The translations under genes and the position numbers were made by a program. Below, piece after piece: positions 54,564 to 62,405 of a DNA stretch of 64,000 nt; the stretch's first letter is position 1; each line of letters opens with the position of its first letter. The notes under the pieces were generated by a model. It made no database searches. It was not told the DNA's origin and saw nothing but the letters and a program-made list of their open reading frames with translations. The stretch is taken from the NCBI GenBank assembly GCA_964576715.1, contig CAZNWE010000003.1, positions 1-64,000 of the forward strand, read 5' to 3'. Source of the stretch: SLRI01 sp964576715 (GTDB taxonomy: Bacteria > Pseudomonadota > Alphaproteobacteria > Geminicoccales > Geminicoccaceae).

Positions 54564-54962
54564 ATGCGCACCCAGCACCTTCGAGCCGCTGCCCTGGCCC
54601 TCGGTCTCGCCGCTGCGGTCGTCTCGGCCGTGCCGGCCGCTGCCGGCCCGCTCGAGAACCTCGAGCGGGAGCGCGCCGCACTCCTCGCCGTGCTGCGCGA
54701 CCCCGGGCTGACCCCGGAGGACCGCCAGCTGCGGCTCGAGGCGATGGCCCGCCGACTGCGCGACCTCGAGCAGATGGCGATGCGCGACGACAGCCTGATC
54801 GGCCGCAACACGCCGACCGTGCGCCAGGCCTTTGCCCATTACGAGCTGACCTTTCTGGTCCATGCGGCGGCCGAGGCGGGCCAGAGCCTGGCCGAGCACT
54901 GGCTGACCGCGGTCGGTCTCGATACCGAGCGGCTGCTGGCCGCACGGGTCGGCCGGCGATGA
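54564..54962 (+). CDS. Small secreted helical protein
   Basis: 132 residues, ATG preceded by GGAGAGGTAAACC. Signal peptide ending about residue 27 (AAAGPLENL). Helical with RQLRLEAMARRLRDLEQM as a short coiled coil; no cysteines. Its overall style matches the larger coiled-coil protein directly upstream (38-base gap), and it may be a partner of it. The stop overlaps the start of the ExbB-like gene (ATGA), which argues for a direct functional link. Confidence 0.7.
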   Translation: MRTQHLRAAALALGLAAAVVSAVPAAAGPLENLERERAALLAVLRDPGLTPEDRQLRLEAMARRLRDLEQMAMRDDSLIGRNTPTVRQAFAHYELTFLVHAAAEAGQSLAEHWLTAVGLDTERLLAARVGRR

Positions 54963-55480
54963 GCGCCGCCGACCGCGCCGCCTGGCTCGGCCTGGCCGAG
55001 ACGGTGGGCCGCGCCTCCGCCTGCCTGCTCGCCGTCCTGGTCGGTGCGGCCACGCTCGTCGCCCTCGCCGCGCCGATCACCCCGGCCGCCGCCCTCGGGC
55101 TGGCCGTCGACAGGCTCGGGCCAGGGTTCATCACGGTGCTGCTGCTGCTGGTCCTGGCGGTTCTCGTCGCCGGCCTCAGCATGGCGGACGCAGCCGAGCC
55201 CGGCCGGCTGCTGTTCTGGCGCGACGTCGGCTTCTATGCGGCCGGGGGGATCGCCACGGTGGCGCTGACCTGGACCCTGTTCGGCATCAGCCTCGGCATC
55301 GGCAGCCTGGCCGAGACCGAGCTGGCACCGGCCACCATCGAGGCGGTCATCGCCGAGCTGACCCGGCATTTCGGCATGGCCTTCCTGACCACCATCATCG
55401 GCCTGCCGCTCGCCACCCTGTTGCGCGCCGTGGTCGGCCTCTACGCCACCCGTCGGCAGCGCAGCCTCGGCGGGCGCTGA
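54959..55480 (+). CDS. ExbB/MotA/TolQ-like channel protein
   Basis: 173 residues with three to four membrane helices (about 17-38, 52-73, 86-110 and 132-158). The last helix reads HFGMAFLTTIIGLPLATLLR, matching the ExbB/TolQ pattern in which ALxTTxxGLxxAIP forms the ion-path helix. The two polar Thr are kept. The protein is shorter than ExbB (about 240) and lacks a long cytoplasmic loop. With the ExbD-like protein at 47053 it could form a proton-driven motor. It overlaps the upstream gene by four bases. Confidence 0.68.
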   Translation: MSAADRAAWLGLAETVGRASACLLAVLVGAATLVALAAPITPAAALGLAVDRLGPGFITVLLLLVLAVLVAGLSMADAAEPGRLLFWRDVGFYAAGGIATVALTWTLFGISLGIGSLAETELAPATIEAVIAELTRHFGMAFLTTIIGLPLATLLRAVVGLYATRRQRSLGGR

Positions 55481-55525
55481 CCCGGGAACGGCCGCCGGCT
55501 GGCCCACGTCCAGGAGATTGATCCC

Positions 55526-55900
55526 ATGTCTGCGTTTGCCAAATGGTTGCTGCCGACCGACGATCCCCGGGTCCTGCGGCATCGCGCCGAGGTCCTGGCC
55601 TTCACCGGCGAGACCGAGGGCCGGGTGGCGCGGCAGCCGGCAGCATCGCCGCCGCGGCCACGGCCGCAGCCACAGCTGCCGCCGCCCGAGCCGCCGTCGC
55701 TGCGGGTGGCGGCGCCGACGAGCTCGGGGCGGCCGCCGGTCGACGCGGCGCGGGTGCGGTCGCTGCTCGAGTCGCGGCCGAGCCCCGAGGCGGGCCTGCT
55801 CCGGGCCGATCCGGCGGGGACACGGCGCCGGCTCTGGCAGCTGTCGGCCGATCTCGACCGGTTGGCCCGCCGGCTGGCCGGCCGCGCCCGCGGCGGCTGA
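55526..55900 (+). CDS. Small Pro-rich soluble protein
   Basis: 124 residues. AGGAG lies upstream of the ATG at 55526. No signal peptide or membrane helix, so probably cytoplasmic. A short N-terminal part (FAKWLLPTDDPRVLRHRAE) is followed by a Pro-rich linker and a C-terminal helical Arg-rich segment (RRRLWQLSADLDRLARRL). It lies between the ExbB-like gene and the TonB-shaped gene. It could be the cytoplasmic adaptor of the channel, but I do not recognise it. Confidence 0.6.
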   Translation: MSAFAKWLLPTDDPRVLRHRAEVLAFTGETEGRVARQPAASPPRPRPQPQLPPPEPPSLRVAAPTSSGRPPVDAARVRSLLESRPSPEAGLLRADPAGTRRRLWQLSADLDRLARRLAGRARGG

Positions 55901-55903
55901 GCG

Positions 55904-56896
55904 ATGCGGATCCCGACCACGGCGATCGCTGCCGGGCTGACGATGCGCGAGGCACCCGTTGCCGGGGCGGCCCTGCTCGCCTTCCTCCTGGTCGTCGCCC
56001 TGTGGCACCAGGACGGTCGGCTGCAGCCCGGCCCTGCCGATCGACCGGCGGCGCCAGCCCCGGCGGCGAGCCAGCCGGCGGCCCCGGCCGGCGAGCCGAT
56101 CGTGCTCGAAGCACCACCGCCGCTCGCCCCCGCAGCCACGCCGGCACCGGCGCCGGCCGAGCGCCGGGCGCCGCCAGCGGCCGCCGGCGAGGCGCCGAGT
56201 GCCGCCACCCCGGAGCCGATGGCGGCGCCATCGCCGGCGACCGCCGGGCCGACCACCGACGCCCAGGCCGCGGCAGCGCCGCTCGACATCGAGCCGCCGA
56301 TGCCACGGCCGGTGCCGGAACCAGCGGCGGCGACGACCGTGGCGCTGCGGCCCGGCGACAGCATGCAGCGGCGGGGCCGGGTGCTTCTGCAACTCCTGGA
56401 GAGCGGCTCGGGCCCCAATGTGGTCATCGCCTGGCCGTCGGCCGAGGCCGAGCGGGAGCGCCTCGCCGCCGTCCTGGCGCGCTGCTACGGGATGGAACTC
56501 GGCCTCTTGCGCCGCGACAACAGCGTGCTGCGCGCTGACGATCCGCCGGGCGTGGCGCAGCCGATCGACTTCGACCGCTGGTCGCGCTTCCCGCGGGCCC
56601 CGTCCGGCGTGGTCACCGCCTTCGAGCGGGCGATCGAGGCCGACCTTCGCCGCCATCACCGTGGCGCCAGCGGACTCTTCGACAGCCGGCCGGTGCGCCT
56701 GTTCCCGCGCGCCATCGACGCCGCCCTGCTCGGCGGCCTCGAGACCCTGCTCGGCGAGCACTACGCCGACAGCCAGGACATCCAACTCGGCTACCAGCTC
56801 GACGACGGCGAGGTCAGGCTGACCGACCTGCGCCGCGACGGCGTGCCCGTTCCGGGTGCCCTGACCCTGCCGAAGCTCGGCCGATGCAGCGGTTGA
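55904..56896 (+). CDS. TonB-shaped protein: N-terminal anchor, Pro/Ala spacer, C-terminal periplasmic domain
   Basis: 330 residues. One membrane helix (about 18-34, GAALLAFLLVVALW), then a 100-residue Pro/Ala spacer to about 140, then a globular domain (about 145-330) with a single cysteine near 190 and a short one at the C-terminus. Topology equals TonB or TolA, but the C-terminal domain shows no TonB signature that I can see, so the comparison is of shape only. The domain (VVIAWPSAEAERERLAAVLA and LTLPKLGRCSG) is not recognised. It starts three bases after the preceding stop and ends the plus block. Confidence 0.62.
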   Translation: MRIPTTAIAAGLTMREAPVAGAALLAFLLVVALWHQDGRLQPGPADRPAAPAPAASQPAAPAGEPIVLEAPPPLAPAATPAPAPAERRAPPAAAGEAPSAATPEPMAAPSPATAGPTTDAQAAAAPLDIEPPMPRPVPEPAAATTVALRPGDSMQRRGRVLLQLLESGSGPNVVIAWPSAEAERERLAAVLARCYGMELGLLRRDNSVLRADDPPGVAQPIDFDRWSRFPRAPSGVVTAFERAIEADLRRHHRGASGLFDSRPVRLFPRAIDAALLGGLETLLGEHYADSQDIQLGYQLDDGEVRLTDLRRDGVPVPGALTLPKLGRCSG

Positions 56897-56956
56897 GCGG
56901 CCGGCGATCCGGCTGCAGCCGAATGATCGAGCCCCTGGCGCTGCGGCGGGCGTCGG

Positions 56957-57085
56957 TCATCCGGCATGGCGCTCCGCTCGGGCATCGACTTGCGGCGGGT
57001 CGTTGCCGGCGGCCAGAGCGCGCGAGAAGGTCTCGGGCTGCTTGCCCAAGGCACCAGCGATCAGGTGCTGGTTGACCGGCAGCGC
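56957..57085 (-). pseudogene. Remnant of a Crp/Fnr-family DNA-binding domain
   Basis: On the minus strand, about 30 codons read FALPVNQHLIAGALGKQPET then FSRALA, which fits the helix-turn-helix of Crp/Fnr regulators (LPxxxxxLAxxLGxxPETxSRxL). No sensor domain is found upstream, and after SRALA the sequence no longer resembles the family. I read this as a fragment of a lost regulator gene. The rest of 56897-57344 shows no gene, only the hairpin listed separately. Confidence 0.45.
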
Positions 57086-57088
57086 GAA

Positions 57089-57118
57089 GCCGGCGGGGAG
57101 GCTCGCCTCCCCGCCGGC
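57089..57118. terminator. Strong GC hairpin, likely terminator of the plus block
   Basis: Perfect 13-base-pair stem (57089-57101 with 57106-57118) and a four-base loop CTCG. It lies about 190 bases after the last gene of the plus block. CTTTTG follows about 10 bases later, a weak T run. It is the strongest secondary structure between the envelope cluster and the next gene. It could also be a structural repeat. Confidence 0.55.
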
Positions 57119-57344
57119 CCCACCGGACTTTTGCTGTGGTGGTAGGCGGGGCGAGGGTGGCTTTAATGGGTCATGGCGCGGTCCTGCTTGCCAGCACGGC
57201 AAGCGCTGAAGCGTCTGGGACTCTAGATCGTTCGCTAGGCGTGCCTGACACGGTGACCCGAAGGCGGGCCTCGACAAGGCGTGGGAACGACCCCAGGTGC
57301 CTGTGACGATGCCATGTCGCGAGGCAACCGAGGAGACCGAGAGG

Positions 57345-57806
57345 ATGACCTTTGTTGCGAAACTTCGCGGTGTCGTCGCCGCAGCCGCAATCGCCGGCGT
57401 CGCCCTGCCGGGGTTGGCGCAGGACGATGCCGCCTCGACCACCGCGGACGATGTTCGGGCCGAAATTGCCGAGGCGATGGACGCCATTGCCAGGTATTCG
57501 GAGCAGGAAAGCGAGCAGGCGCAGGCCGAGGCGCGCGAGGCGCTCGACCAGCTCGATGCCGAGCTCGAGCATCGTGAGCAGGCCCTGCGCGAGCGCTGGG
57601 CGGCGATGTCGGACGCCGCCCGCGAAAGCGCCCGCGCCCGGCTGCAGGAGCTGCGCGAGGCACGGAACCGGCTGGGCGAGCGCTACGGCGCGCTGCAGGC
57701 TGGCACGAGCAGTGCCTGGGAAGAGCTCAAGAGCGGCTTCACCGAAGCCTGGGCCGCCTTCCGCGAGGCGTGGAACGCCAGCGACGAGGCGGCCCGAGCC
57801 GACTGA
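57345..57806 (+). CDS. Secreted coiled-coil protein
   Basis: 153 residues from ATG 57345, with AGGAG nine bases upstream; a frame from 57297 is less likely. Signal peptide ending near residue 26 (GLAQDD). Helical and charged (about 35-125: EAMDAIARYSEQESEQAQAE, ELEHREQALRERWAAMSD), like apolipoprotein-type amphipathic repeats. It ends with WAAFREAWNASDEAARAD. Similar in style to the secreted coiled-coil proteins of the envelope cluster, but separated from them by a terminator-like hairpin and the Crp remnant. Function unknown. Confidence 0.7.
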   Translation: MTFVAKLRGVVAAAAIAGVALPGLAQDDAASTTADDVRAEIAEAMDAIARYSEQESEQAQAEAREALDQLDAELEHREQALRERWAAMSDAARESARARLQELREARNRLGERYGALQAGTSSAWEELKSGFTEAWAAFREAWNASDEAARAD

Positions 57807-58115
57807 CCGGCGGCGGCCGCCCTGGCCCGGCCTTGCCGCACCCGTCCGAACCCACCACGCCGACGGCGATCCGCGTGGTCGCCGCGCTGGCGACGTGGGG
57901 CTCGCCTTGCCCACGGCCGACGAGCACCTGGCCATGGGCCGGGCGCCGGTACCGATGCGCTCGCCCGTCTCGAAATCCGTGTTCCCGCAGGTCGTCATCC
58001 AGTGCCGCGCCACCTGCCGTGGTCGCCAGCGTTGACCAGCCGTGCCGGCCGTCCCGCGCCGCCTGGCCAGCTCGATGAAGCCCGGCGCCGCCACCGGCTC
58101 ATGCCCGCGGCGGCT
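57807..58115. other. Intergenic stretch before yraN
   Basis: 309 bases between a plus-strand gene and the 3' end of yraN. I see no supported gene, repeat or terminator. Open frames here are short and show no family motif. Confidence 0.4.
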
Positions 58116-58478
58116 TCAGTACCCGGTCGGGCGCCAGACATCGGTGAGGTGGCGCGGCAGGCCGAGCCGGTCGATGGTGACCAGATCGAAGCGACAGTCG
58201 AAGGCCGCGAGCCTTGGTCGCTCCTTGAGGTAGTGCGCGGCGGCGGCGGCGATGCGCCGTTGCTGGCGCCGGCCGAGCGCCGCCAGCGCCGCCTCGGCCG
58301 AGCTTCGCCCCTTGACCTCGACGAAGACGATGCAGTGCGCGTGCTGGCAGACGAGGTCGATCTCGCCGAAGCGGTTGCGGATCCGCCGGCCGAGCACGCG
58401 ATAGCCCTTGAGCCGGAGCCAAAGCGCCGCCAGCTGCTCGGCACGGCGGCCGAATCGCTCGCTGCCGAGACTGCCCAT
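58116..58478 (-). CDS. yraN: YraN family (UPF0102) predicted nuclease-fold protein
   Basis: 120 residues, the standard family length. The nuclease-like core shows RRIRNRFGEIDLVCQH (E-I-D-L), then IVFVEVKGRSS (E-V-K), as in restriction-like endonuclease folds. The C-terminal DVWRPTGY-type ending is also a family trait. Cellular role unsettled; often next to rsmI (16S rRNA methyltransferase), which is not in this window. ATG 58478; its upstream region is shared with the TRAP genes and holds a 17 bp palindrome. Confidence 0.93.
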   Translation of the reverse strand: MGSLGSERFGRRAEQLAALWLRLKGYRVLGRRIRNRFGEIDLVCQHAHCIVFVEVKGRSSAEAALAALGRRQQRRIAAAAAHYLKERPRLAAFDCRFDLVTIDRLGLPRHLTDVWRPTGY

Positions 58479-58501
58479 ATCGCTCGCCGATCTCCATGGT
58501 G

Positions 58502-58518
58502 ATCAATCAATGATTGAT
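58502..58518. promoter_or_regulatory. AT-rich palindrome, candidate operator
   Basis: ATCAATCA, central A, TGATTGAT: a perfect 8+1+8 palindrome in GC-rich DNA. It lies 24 bases before the yraN start and about 130 bases before dctQ, in their shared divergent region. Such sites often bind a dimeric regulator; GntR-type regulators are frequent for TRAP genes, but none is encoded nearby. The binding protein is unknown. Confidence 0.5.
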
Positions 58519-58646
58519 TACTACGGCATTGCGATCGCGTCCATGCCGGGCCGCGGTCGGCAGATCGCTCGCCGCCGCCGGCAATTGCCCTGGGTCGACC
58601 GCCTGTGTATGAGCGATTGGATGGCTGGGCGAGCAGGGAGCGACGC

Positions 58647-59219
58647 GTGGCAGCGACAGAACAAGCGATGCAGGGTCTCGCTCGCCTGGTGCGCGGCATC
58701 GATCGGCTGAACGACCGCATCGGCGAGGCGGTCTCCTGGCTGACCCTGGCCATGGTGCTGGTGACCTTCCTCGTCGTCGTCGCCCGCTACGGCTTCTCCT
58801 GGGGCCGGATCTGGATCCAGGAGACCTATGTCTGGATGCACGGCGCGGTGTTCATGCTCGCCGCCGGCTATACCCTGCTGCACGATGGCCATGTTCGGGT
58901 CGATGTCATCTATCGGCCGGCAAGCGACCGCTTCAAGGCCTGGGTCAACCTGATCGGCGCGCTCCTGCTCTTGCTGCCGATGGTCTTGGTGGTCCTCGTC
59001 TATACCGTTCCCTACGTCGAGGCGTCCTGGCTGCGGCTGGAGATGAGCCGCGAGGCGGGCGGCCTGCCCGGGCTCTTTCTCTACAAGACGATCATCCCGG
59101 TCTTTTGCATCCTGGTCGGCCTGCAGGGCCTGGCCCTCGCCGGGCGCAGTGTCCTCGTGCTGCGCGGCTTTCCCGGCTTCACCGTGAGCGCCCGCCCGCC
59201 GGCCGAGGCCAACGGATGA
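58647..59219 (+). CDS. dctQ: TRAP transporter small permease DctQ
   Basis: 190 residues from GTG 58647, which has GGGAG six bases upstream; a GTG at 58605 is possible. Four membrane helices. Typical motifs: LVTFLVVVARYGFSWG, QETYVWMHGAVFMLAAGYTL and HDGHVRVDVIYR, the last a clear DctQ signature. Pairs with DctM, whose start overlaps this stop (ATGA). It connects the substrate-binding protein to the large permease. Confidence 0.93.
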   Translation: MAATEQAMQGLARLVRGIDRLNDRIGEAVSWLTLAMVLVTFLVVVARYGFSWGRIWIQETYVWMHGAVFMLAAGYTLLHDGHVRVDVIYRPASDRFKAWVNLIGALLLLLPMVLVVLVYTVPYVEASWLRLEMSREAGGLPGLFLYKTIIPVFCILVGLQGLALAGRSVLVLRGFPGFTVSARPPAEANG

Positions 59220-60601
59220 GCGAGGCACTGATCGGCGAGATCCTCAGCCTGGTCATGTTCGCGGCCACCTGCGTCGTCCTGATCATGGGCTTTCCGGTCG
59301 CCTTCACCCTGGCCGGCACCTCGCTGGTCTTCGCCTGCATCGGCTGGTGGCTCGGGATCTTCGACTTCCGGCTCCTGGGCGGGCTGCCGTCGCGCTATTT
59401 CGGCACGATGGTCAACGAGGTGCTGGTCGCCGTGCCGCTCTTCGTCTTCATGGGGGTGATGCTGGAGCGCGCCCGGATCGCCGATCAGCTGTTGCAGACC
59501 ATGGGCATGCTGCTCGCCCGGGTGCATGGCGGGCTCGCCGTCTCGGTGACCATCGTCGGGGCGCTGCTCGCCGCCTCGACCGGCATCGTCGGCGCCACCG
59601 TGGTCACCATGGGCCTGCTGTCGCTGCCCACCATGCTCAAGGCCGGCTACGATCCGAGGCTCGCCACGGGCTCGATCTGCGCCGCCGGGACGCTCGGCCA
59701 GATCATCCCGCCCTCGATCGCCCTCGTCCTGCTCGGCGACATCCTGCAGGGTGCCAACACCCAGGCGCAGCTGGCACTTGGCAATTTCGCCCCGGCCCCG
59801 GTCTCGGTGGTCGATCTCTTCGCCGGGGCGATGCTGCCCGGGCTGATGCTGGTCGGGCTCTACATCACCTGGCAGATCGTCCAGGCGACCATCCGTCCGG
59901 AGATGGCGCCGCCGACCGTGATCGAGGTGGGCACCAATGTCTATTACGAGGTGGCGACGGCCCTCCTGCCGCCCGCCATTCTGATCGTCGCGGTCCTCGG
60001 CTCGATCCTCGCCGGCATCGCGACACCCACCGAATCGGCCTCGGTCGGGGCCATCGGGGCGATGCTGCTGGCGGCCATCCGCCGCCAGTTCGGCATGGCG
60101 GTACTGCGCGAGGTGATGCAGCAGACGACCAAGATCAGCTGCATGGTGTTCGTCATTCTCTTGGGTGCCTCGGTCTTCTCGCTGGTCTTTCGCGGCCTCG
60201 GCGGCGAGGAGATCGTGCGCGACGTGCTGGAGGCGATGCCGGGTGGCGCCTTCGGGGCGATGCTCGTCGTCATGGCACTCATGTTCTTCTTGGGCTTCTT
60301 CCTCGATTTCATCGAGATCGTCTTCGTCGTGGTCCCCATCGTCGGGCCGATCCTCTTGATGATGGGGCTCGACCCGATCTGGCTCGGCGTGATGATCGCG
60401 ATGAACCTGCAGACCAGCTTCCTCACCCCGCCCTTCGGCTTCGCCCTCTTCTACCTTCGCGGCGTCGCCCCGCCCGAGGTGACGACGATGGACATCTATC
60501 GCGGCATCGTGCCGTTCGTGCTGATCCAGATCCTGGGCCTGGCCCTGCTCGCCACCTTTCCGGCGATGGCGACCTGGCTGCCGAGCGTGATCTTCGGCTG
60601 A
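59216..60601 (+). CDS. dctM: TRAP transporter large permease DctM
   Basis: 461 residues with about twelve membrane helices. DctM family signs include FMGVMLERARIADQLLQTMG, GTLGQIIPPSIALVLLGD, GIATPTESASVGAIGAMLL and LTPPFGFALFYLRGVAP. It carries a carboxylate substrate with sodium or proton symport, receiving it from DctP. ATG at 59216 overlaps the dctQ stop; a longer frame from 59105 is inside dctQ. The binding protein is most likely the TakP-like protein at 62863. Confidence 0.95.
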   Translation: MSEALIGEILSLVMFAATCVVLIMGFPVAFTLAGTSLVFACIGWWLGIFDFRLLGGLPSRYFGTMVNEVLVAVPLFVFMGVMLERARIADQLLQTMGMLLARVHGGLAVSVTIVGALLAASTGIVGATVVTMGLLSLPTMLKAGYDPRLATGSICAAGTLGQIIPPSIALVLLGDILQGANTQAQLALGNFAPAPVSVVDLFAGAMLPGLMLVGLYITWQIVQATIRPEMAPPTVIEVGTNVYYEVATALLPPAILIVAVLGSILAGIATPTESASVGAIGAMLLAAIRRQFGMAVLREVMQQTTKISCMVFVILLGASVFSLVFRGLGGEEIVRDVLEAMPGGAFGAMLVVMALMFFLGFFLDFIEIVFVVVPIVGPILLMMGLDPIWLGVMIAMNLQTSFLTPPFGFALFYLRGVAPPEVTTMDIYRGIVPFVLIQILGLALLATFPAMATWLPSVIFG

Positions 60602-60605
60602 GCCG

Positions 60606-61058
60606 GTGCAGGACCGGTTCTGGGAAACCAAGCCGCTTTCGGCGTTCTCGACCGAAGAGTGGGAGGCGACCTGCGACGGTTGTGCCAAATGCTGCCTGGT
60701 CAAGCTCGAGGACGAAGACGACCCGGAAACGGTCTATTTCACCGACGTCGCCTGCCGGCTGCTCGATCTCGCCAGCTGTCGCTGCACCGACTACCCCAAC
60801 CGCACCGAACGGGTGCCCGGCTGTGCGCGGCTGTCCCCGAACCGGCTCGACCTCCTGGCGCTGATGCCGCCCTCCTGCGCCTATCGGCGGCTGGCCGAGG
60901 GCCGCGGGCTGCCGGCTTGGCACCATCTGGTGAGCGGTGACGTCGAGACCGTGCACAGCGCCGGGCGGTCGGTCAGGGGGCGGGCGGTGAGCGAGGCCGA
61001 GGTCGCTCCGGAAGGGCTCGAGGAACACCTCGTGGAGTGGCCGTTCAGCGACGGCTGA
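60606..61058 (+). CDS. YcgN-type cysteine-cluster protein (UPF0260)
   Basis: 150 residues, standard length. Conserved cysteines CDGCAKCC, CRCTDYPNR, VPGCARL and PPSCAYR, which may bind a metal or an iron-sulfur centre. Function is not established for the family. GTG start five bases after the dctM stop suggests co-transcription. It runs tail to tail with cfa, only six bases away. Confidence 0.93.
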   Translation: MQDRFWETKPLSAFSTEEWEATCDGCAKCCLVKLEDEDDPETVYFTDVACRLLDLASCRCTDYPNRTERVPGCARLSPNRLDLLALMPPSCAYRRLAEGRGLPAWHHLVSGDVETVHSAGRSVRGRAVSEAEVAPEGLEEHLVEWPFSDG

Positions 61059-61064
61059 GGCGTC

Positions 61065-62405
61065 TCACGCGGCCGGCCCCGGCCGCTCGACGTAGAGATC
61101 GGCCCGGGTCGGCGGCAGTGGCGCACCGCCATCCGGGCGCTGCTTGGTCGCCACCACCTGGAAGATGCGCAAGGGACCGCGCTCGAAGCCGATGGTCACC
61201 CCGGCGAGGTAGGCGAGCCACATCCGGTAGCGCTCGGGTCCGACATGGCCGATCGCCGCGTCGGCCGCGGCGAGCAGCCGCTCGTACCAGAGCCGGCAGG
61301 TGCGCGCGTAGTGGCGGCGCAGCCCCTCGACGTCGTGGACCTCGAGGCCCGACGCCTCCATCACCTCGAGCGTGTGGCCGATATGGTCGAGCTCGGCCCC
61401 CGGAAAGATATATTTGAGGATGATCCGCCGGCTGGCACTCGGCCGGCGAAACCTGCCGCCCTCGCGCTTCGCCCGGCGGGTGATGCCGTGGTTGAGGAAG
61501 ACGCCGTCGTCGGCGAGCAGCGCGCGGATCTTCTTGAAGTAGGTCGGGTAGGTGTCGATCCCGACATGCTCGTACATGCCGATGCTGGCGATCTTGTCGT
61601 ACTGGCCGTCGAGGGTTCGGTAGTCGCGGAGCTCGACCCTGACCCGGTCACCGAGCCGGCGCTCGGCGATGCGCTCGAGCGCCAGGTCGTGCTGCGCCTG
61701 GGACAGGGTGACGCCGTGCGCCTCGACGCCGTAATGCTCGGCCGCGTGGATGACGAGCGCCCCCCAGCCGCAGCCGATGTCGAGCAGCCGCTCGCCCGGT
61801 GCCAGCCGCAGCTTCTTGCAGATCAGGTCGAGCTTGGCCGCCTGGGCGGTCGCGAGGTCGGTCTGCCAATCGGTGAAATAGGCGCAGGAGTAGACCATCC
61901 GCGGGTCGAGAAAGAGCGCGTAGAACGCGTTGCTGGCATCGTAGTGGAACTGCACCAGCGCCTTGTCGTCGCGCCGCTGGCGGTCGCGCGCCTGTTCGTC
62001 ACCGCCATAGGCGTGTGCCAGGCTGGCCGGCGCTGCGGTGGTGCGGGCGAGGCGGAGCGCCGCCCGCCACGGCAGGCCGGCGAGCACCTCCCCGAGCTTC
62101 GGCCGATGCTGCTTGCGCCGCCGCTGCAGGGCCTCGAGGGTGCCCAGGAGATCGCCCGCGGCCGGCGTGATGCCGCCTTGCACATACTGGCGAAACAGCG
62201 TGTCGAGCGAGGGCCGGCGCAGGCAGCGGCCGAGCACCGCCGGGTCGGCGATGACGATCGTCGCAGCCCCGTCGGCAGCCGCGGGGAGTGGCAGGATCGA
62301 GCCGTCCCACAAGCGGACGGTGAGCGGCAGGCGGGCGACCCGCCCGAGATGGGTGAGCAGCTGTCGCGTCGCGGCGAGCGCCGCCTCATCGTCCGGCCCG
62401 GCCAT
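61065..62405 (-). CDS. cfa: Cyclopropane-fatty-acyl-phospholipid synthase
   Basis: 446 residues. SAM-dependent methyltransferase that makes cyclopropane rings in membrane phospholipids under stress. Motifs include FHYDASNAFYALFLDPRMVY, LLDIGCGWGALVIHAAEHY, GVTLSQAQHDLA, IASIGMYEHVG and KYIFPGAELDHI. ATG 62405 is chosen because GGAGG lies five bases upstream; the frame allows earlier starts at 62420 and 62456. Divergent from a small membrane protein gene. Confidence 0.94.
   Translation of the reverse strand: MAGPDDEAALAATRQLLTHLGRVARLPLTVRLWDGSILPLPAAADGAATIVIADPAVLGRCLRRPSLDTLFRQYVQGGITPAAGDLLGTLEALQRRRKQHRPKLGEVLAGLPWRAALRLARTTAAPASLAHAYGGDEQARDRQRRDDKALVQFHYDASNAFYALFLDPRMVYSCAYFTDWQTDLATAQAAKLDLICKKLRLAPGERLLDIGCGWGALVIHAAEHYGVEAHGVTLSQAQHDLALERIAERRLGDRVRVELRDYRTLDGQYDKIASIGMYEHVGIDTYPTYFKKIRALLADDGVFLNHGITRRAKREGGRFRRPSASRRIILKYIFPGAELDHIGHTLEVMEASGLEVHDVEGLRRHYARTCRLWYERLLAAADAAIGHVGPERYRMWLAYLAGVTIGFERGPLRIFQVVATKQRPDGGAPLPPTRADLYVERPGPAA

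Noticed and set aside
47053..55480. Zorya defence system (ZorA/ZorB)
   Set aside because: The ExbB/ExbD-like pair fits in topology, but no ZorC, ZorD helicase or ZorE nuclease is in the window, and the channel protein lacks the long ZorA tail.
39163..56896. Tol-Pal system
   Set aside because: No TolB propeller or Pal OmpA-like domain is visible; the wall-binding lipoprotein uses a different module.
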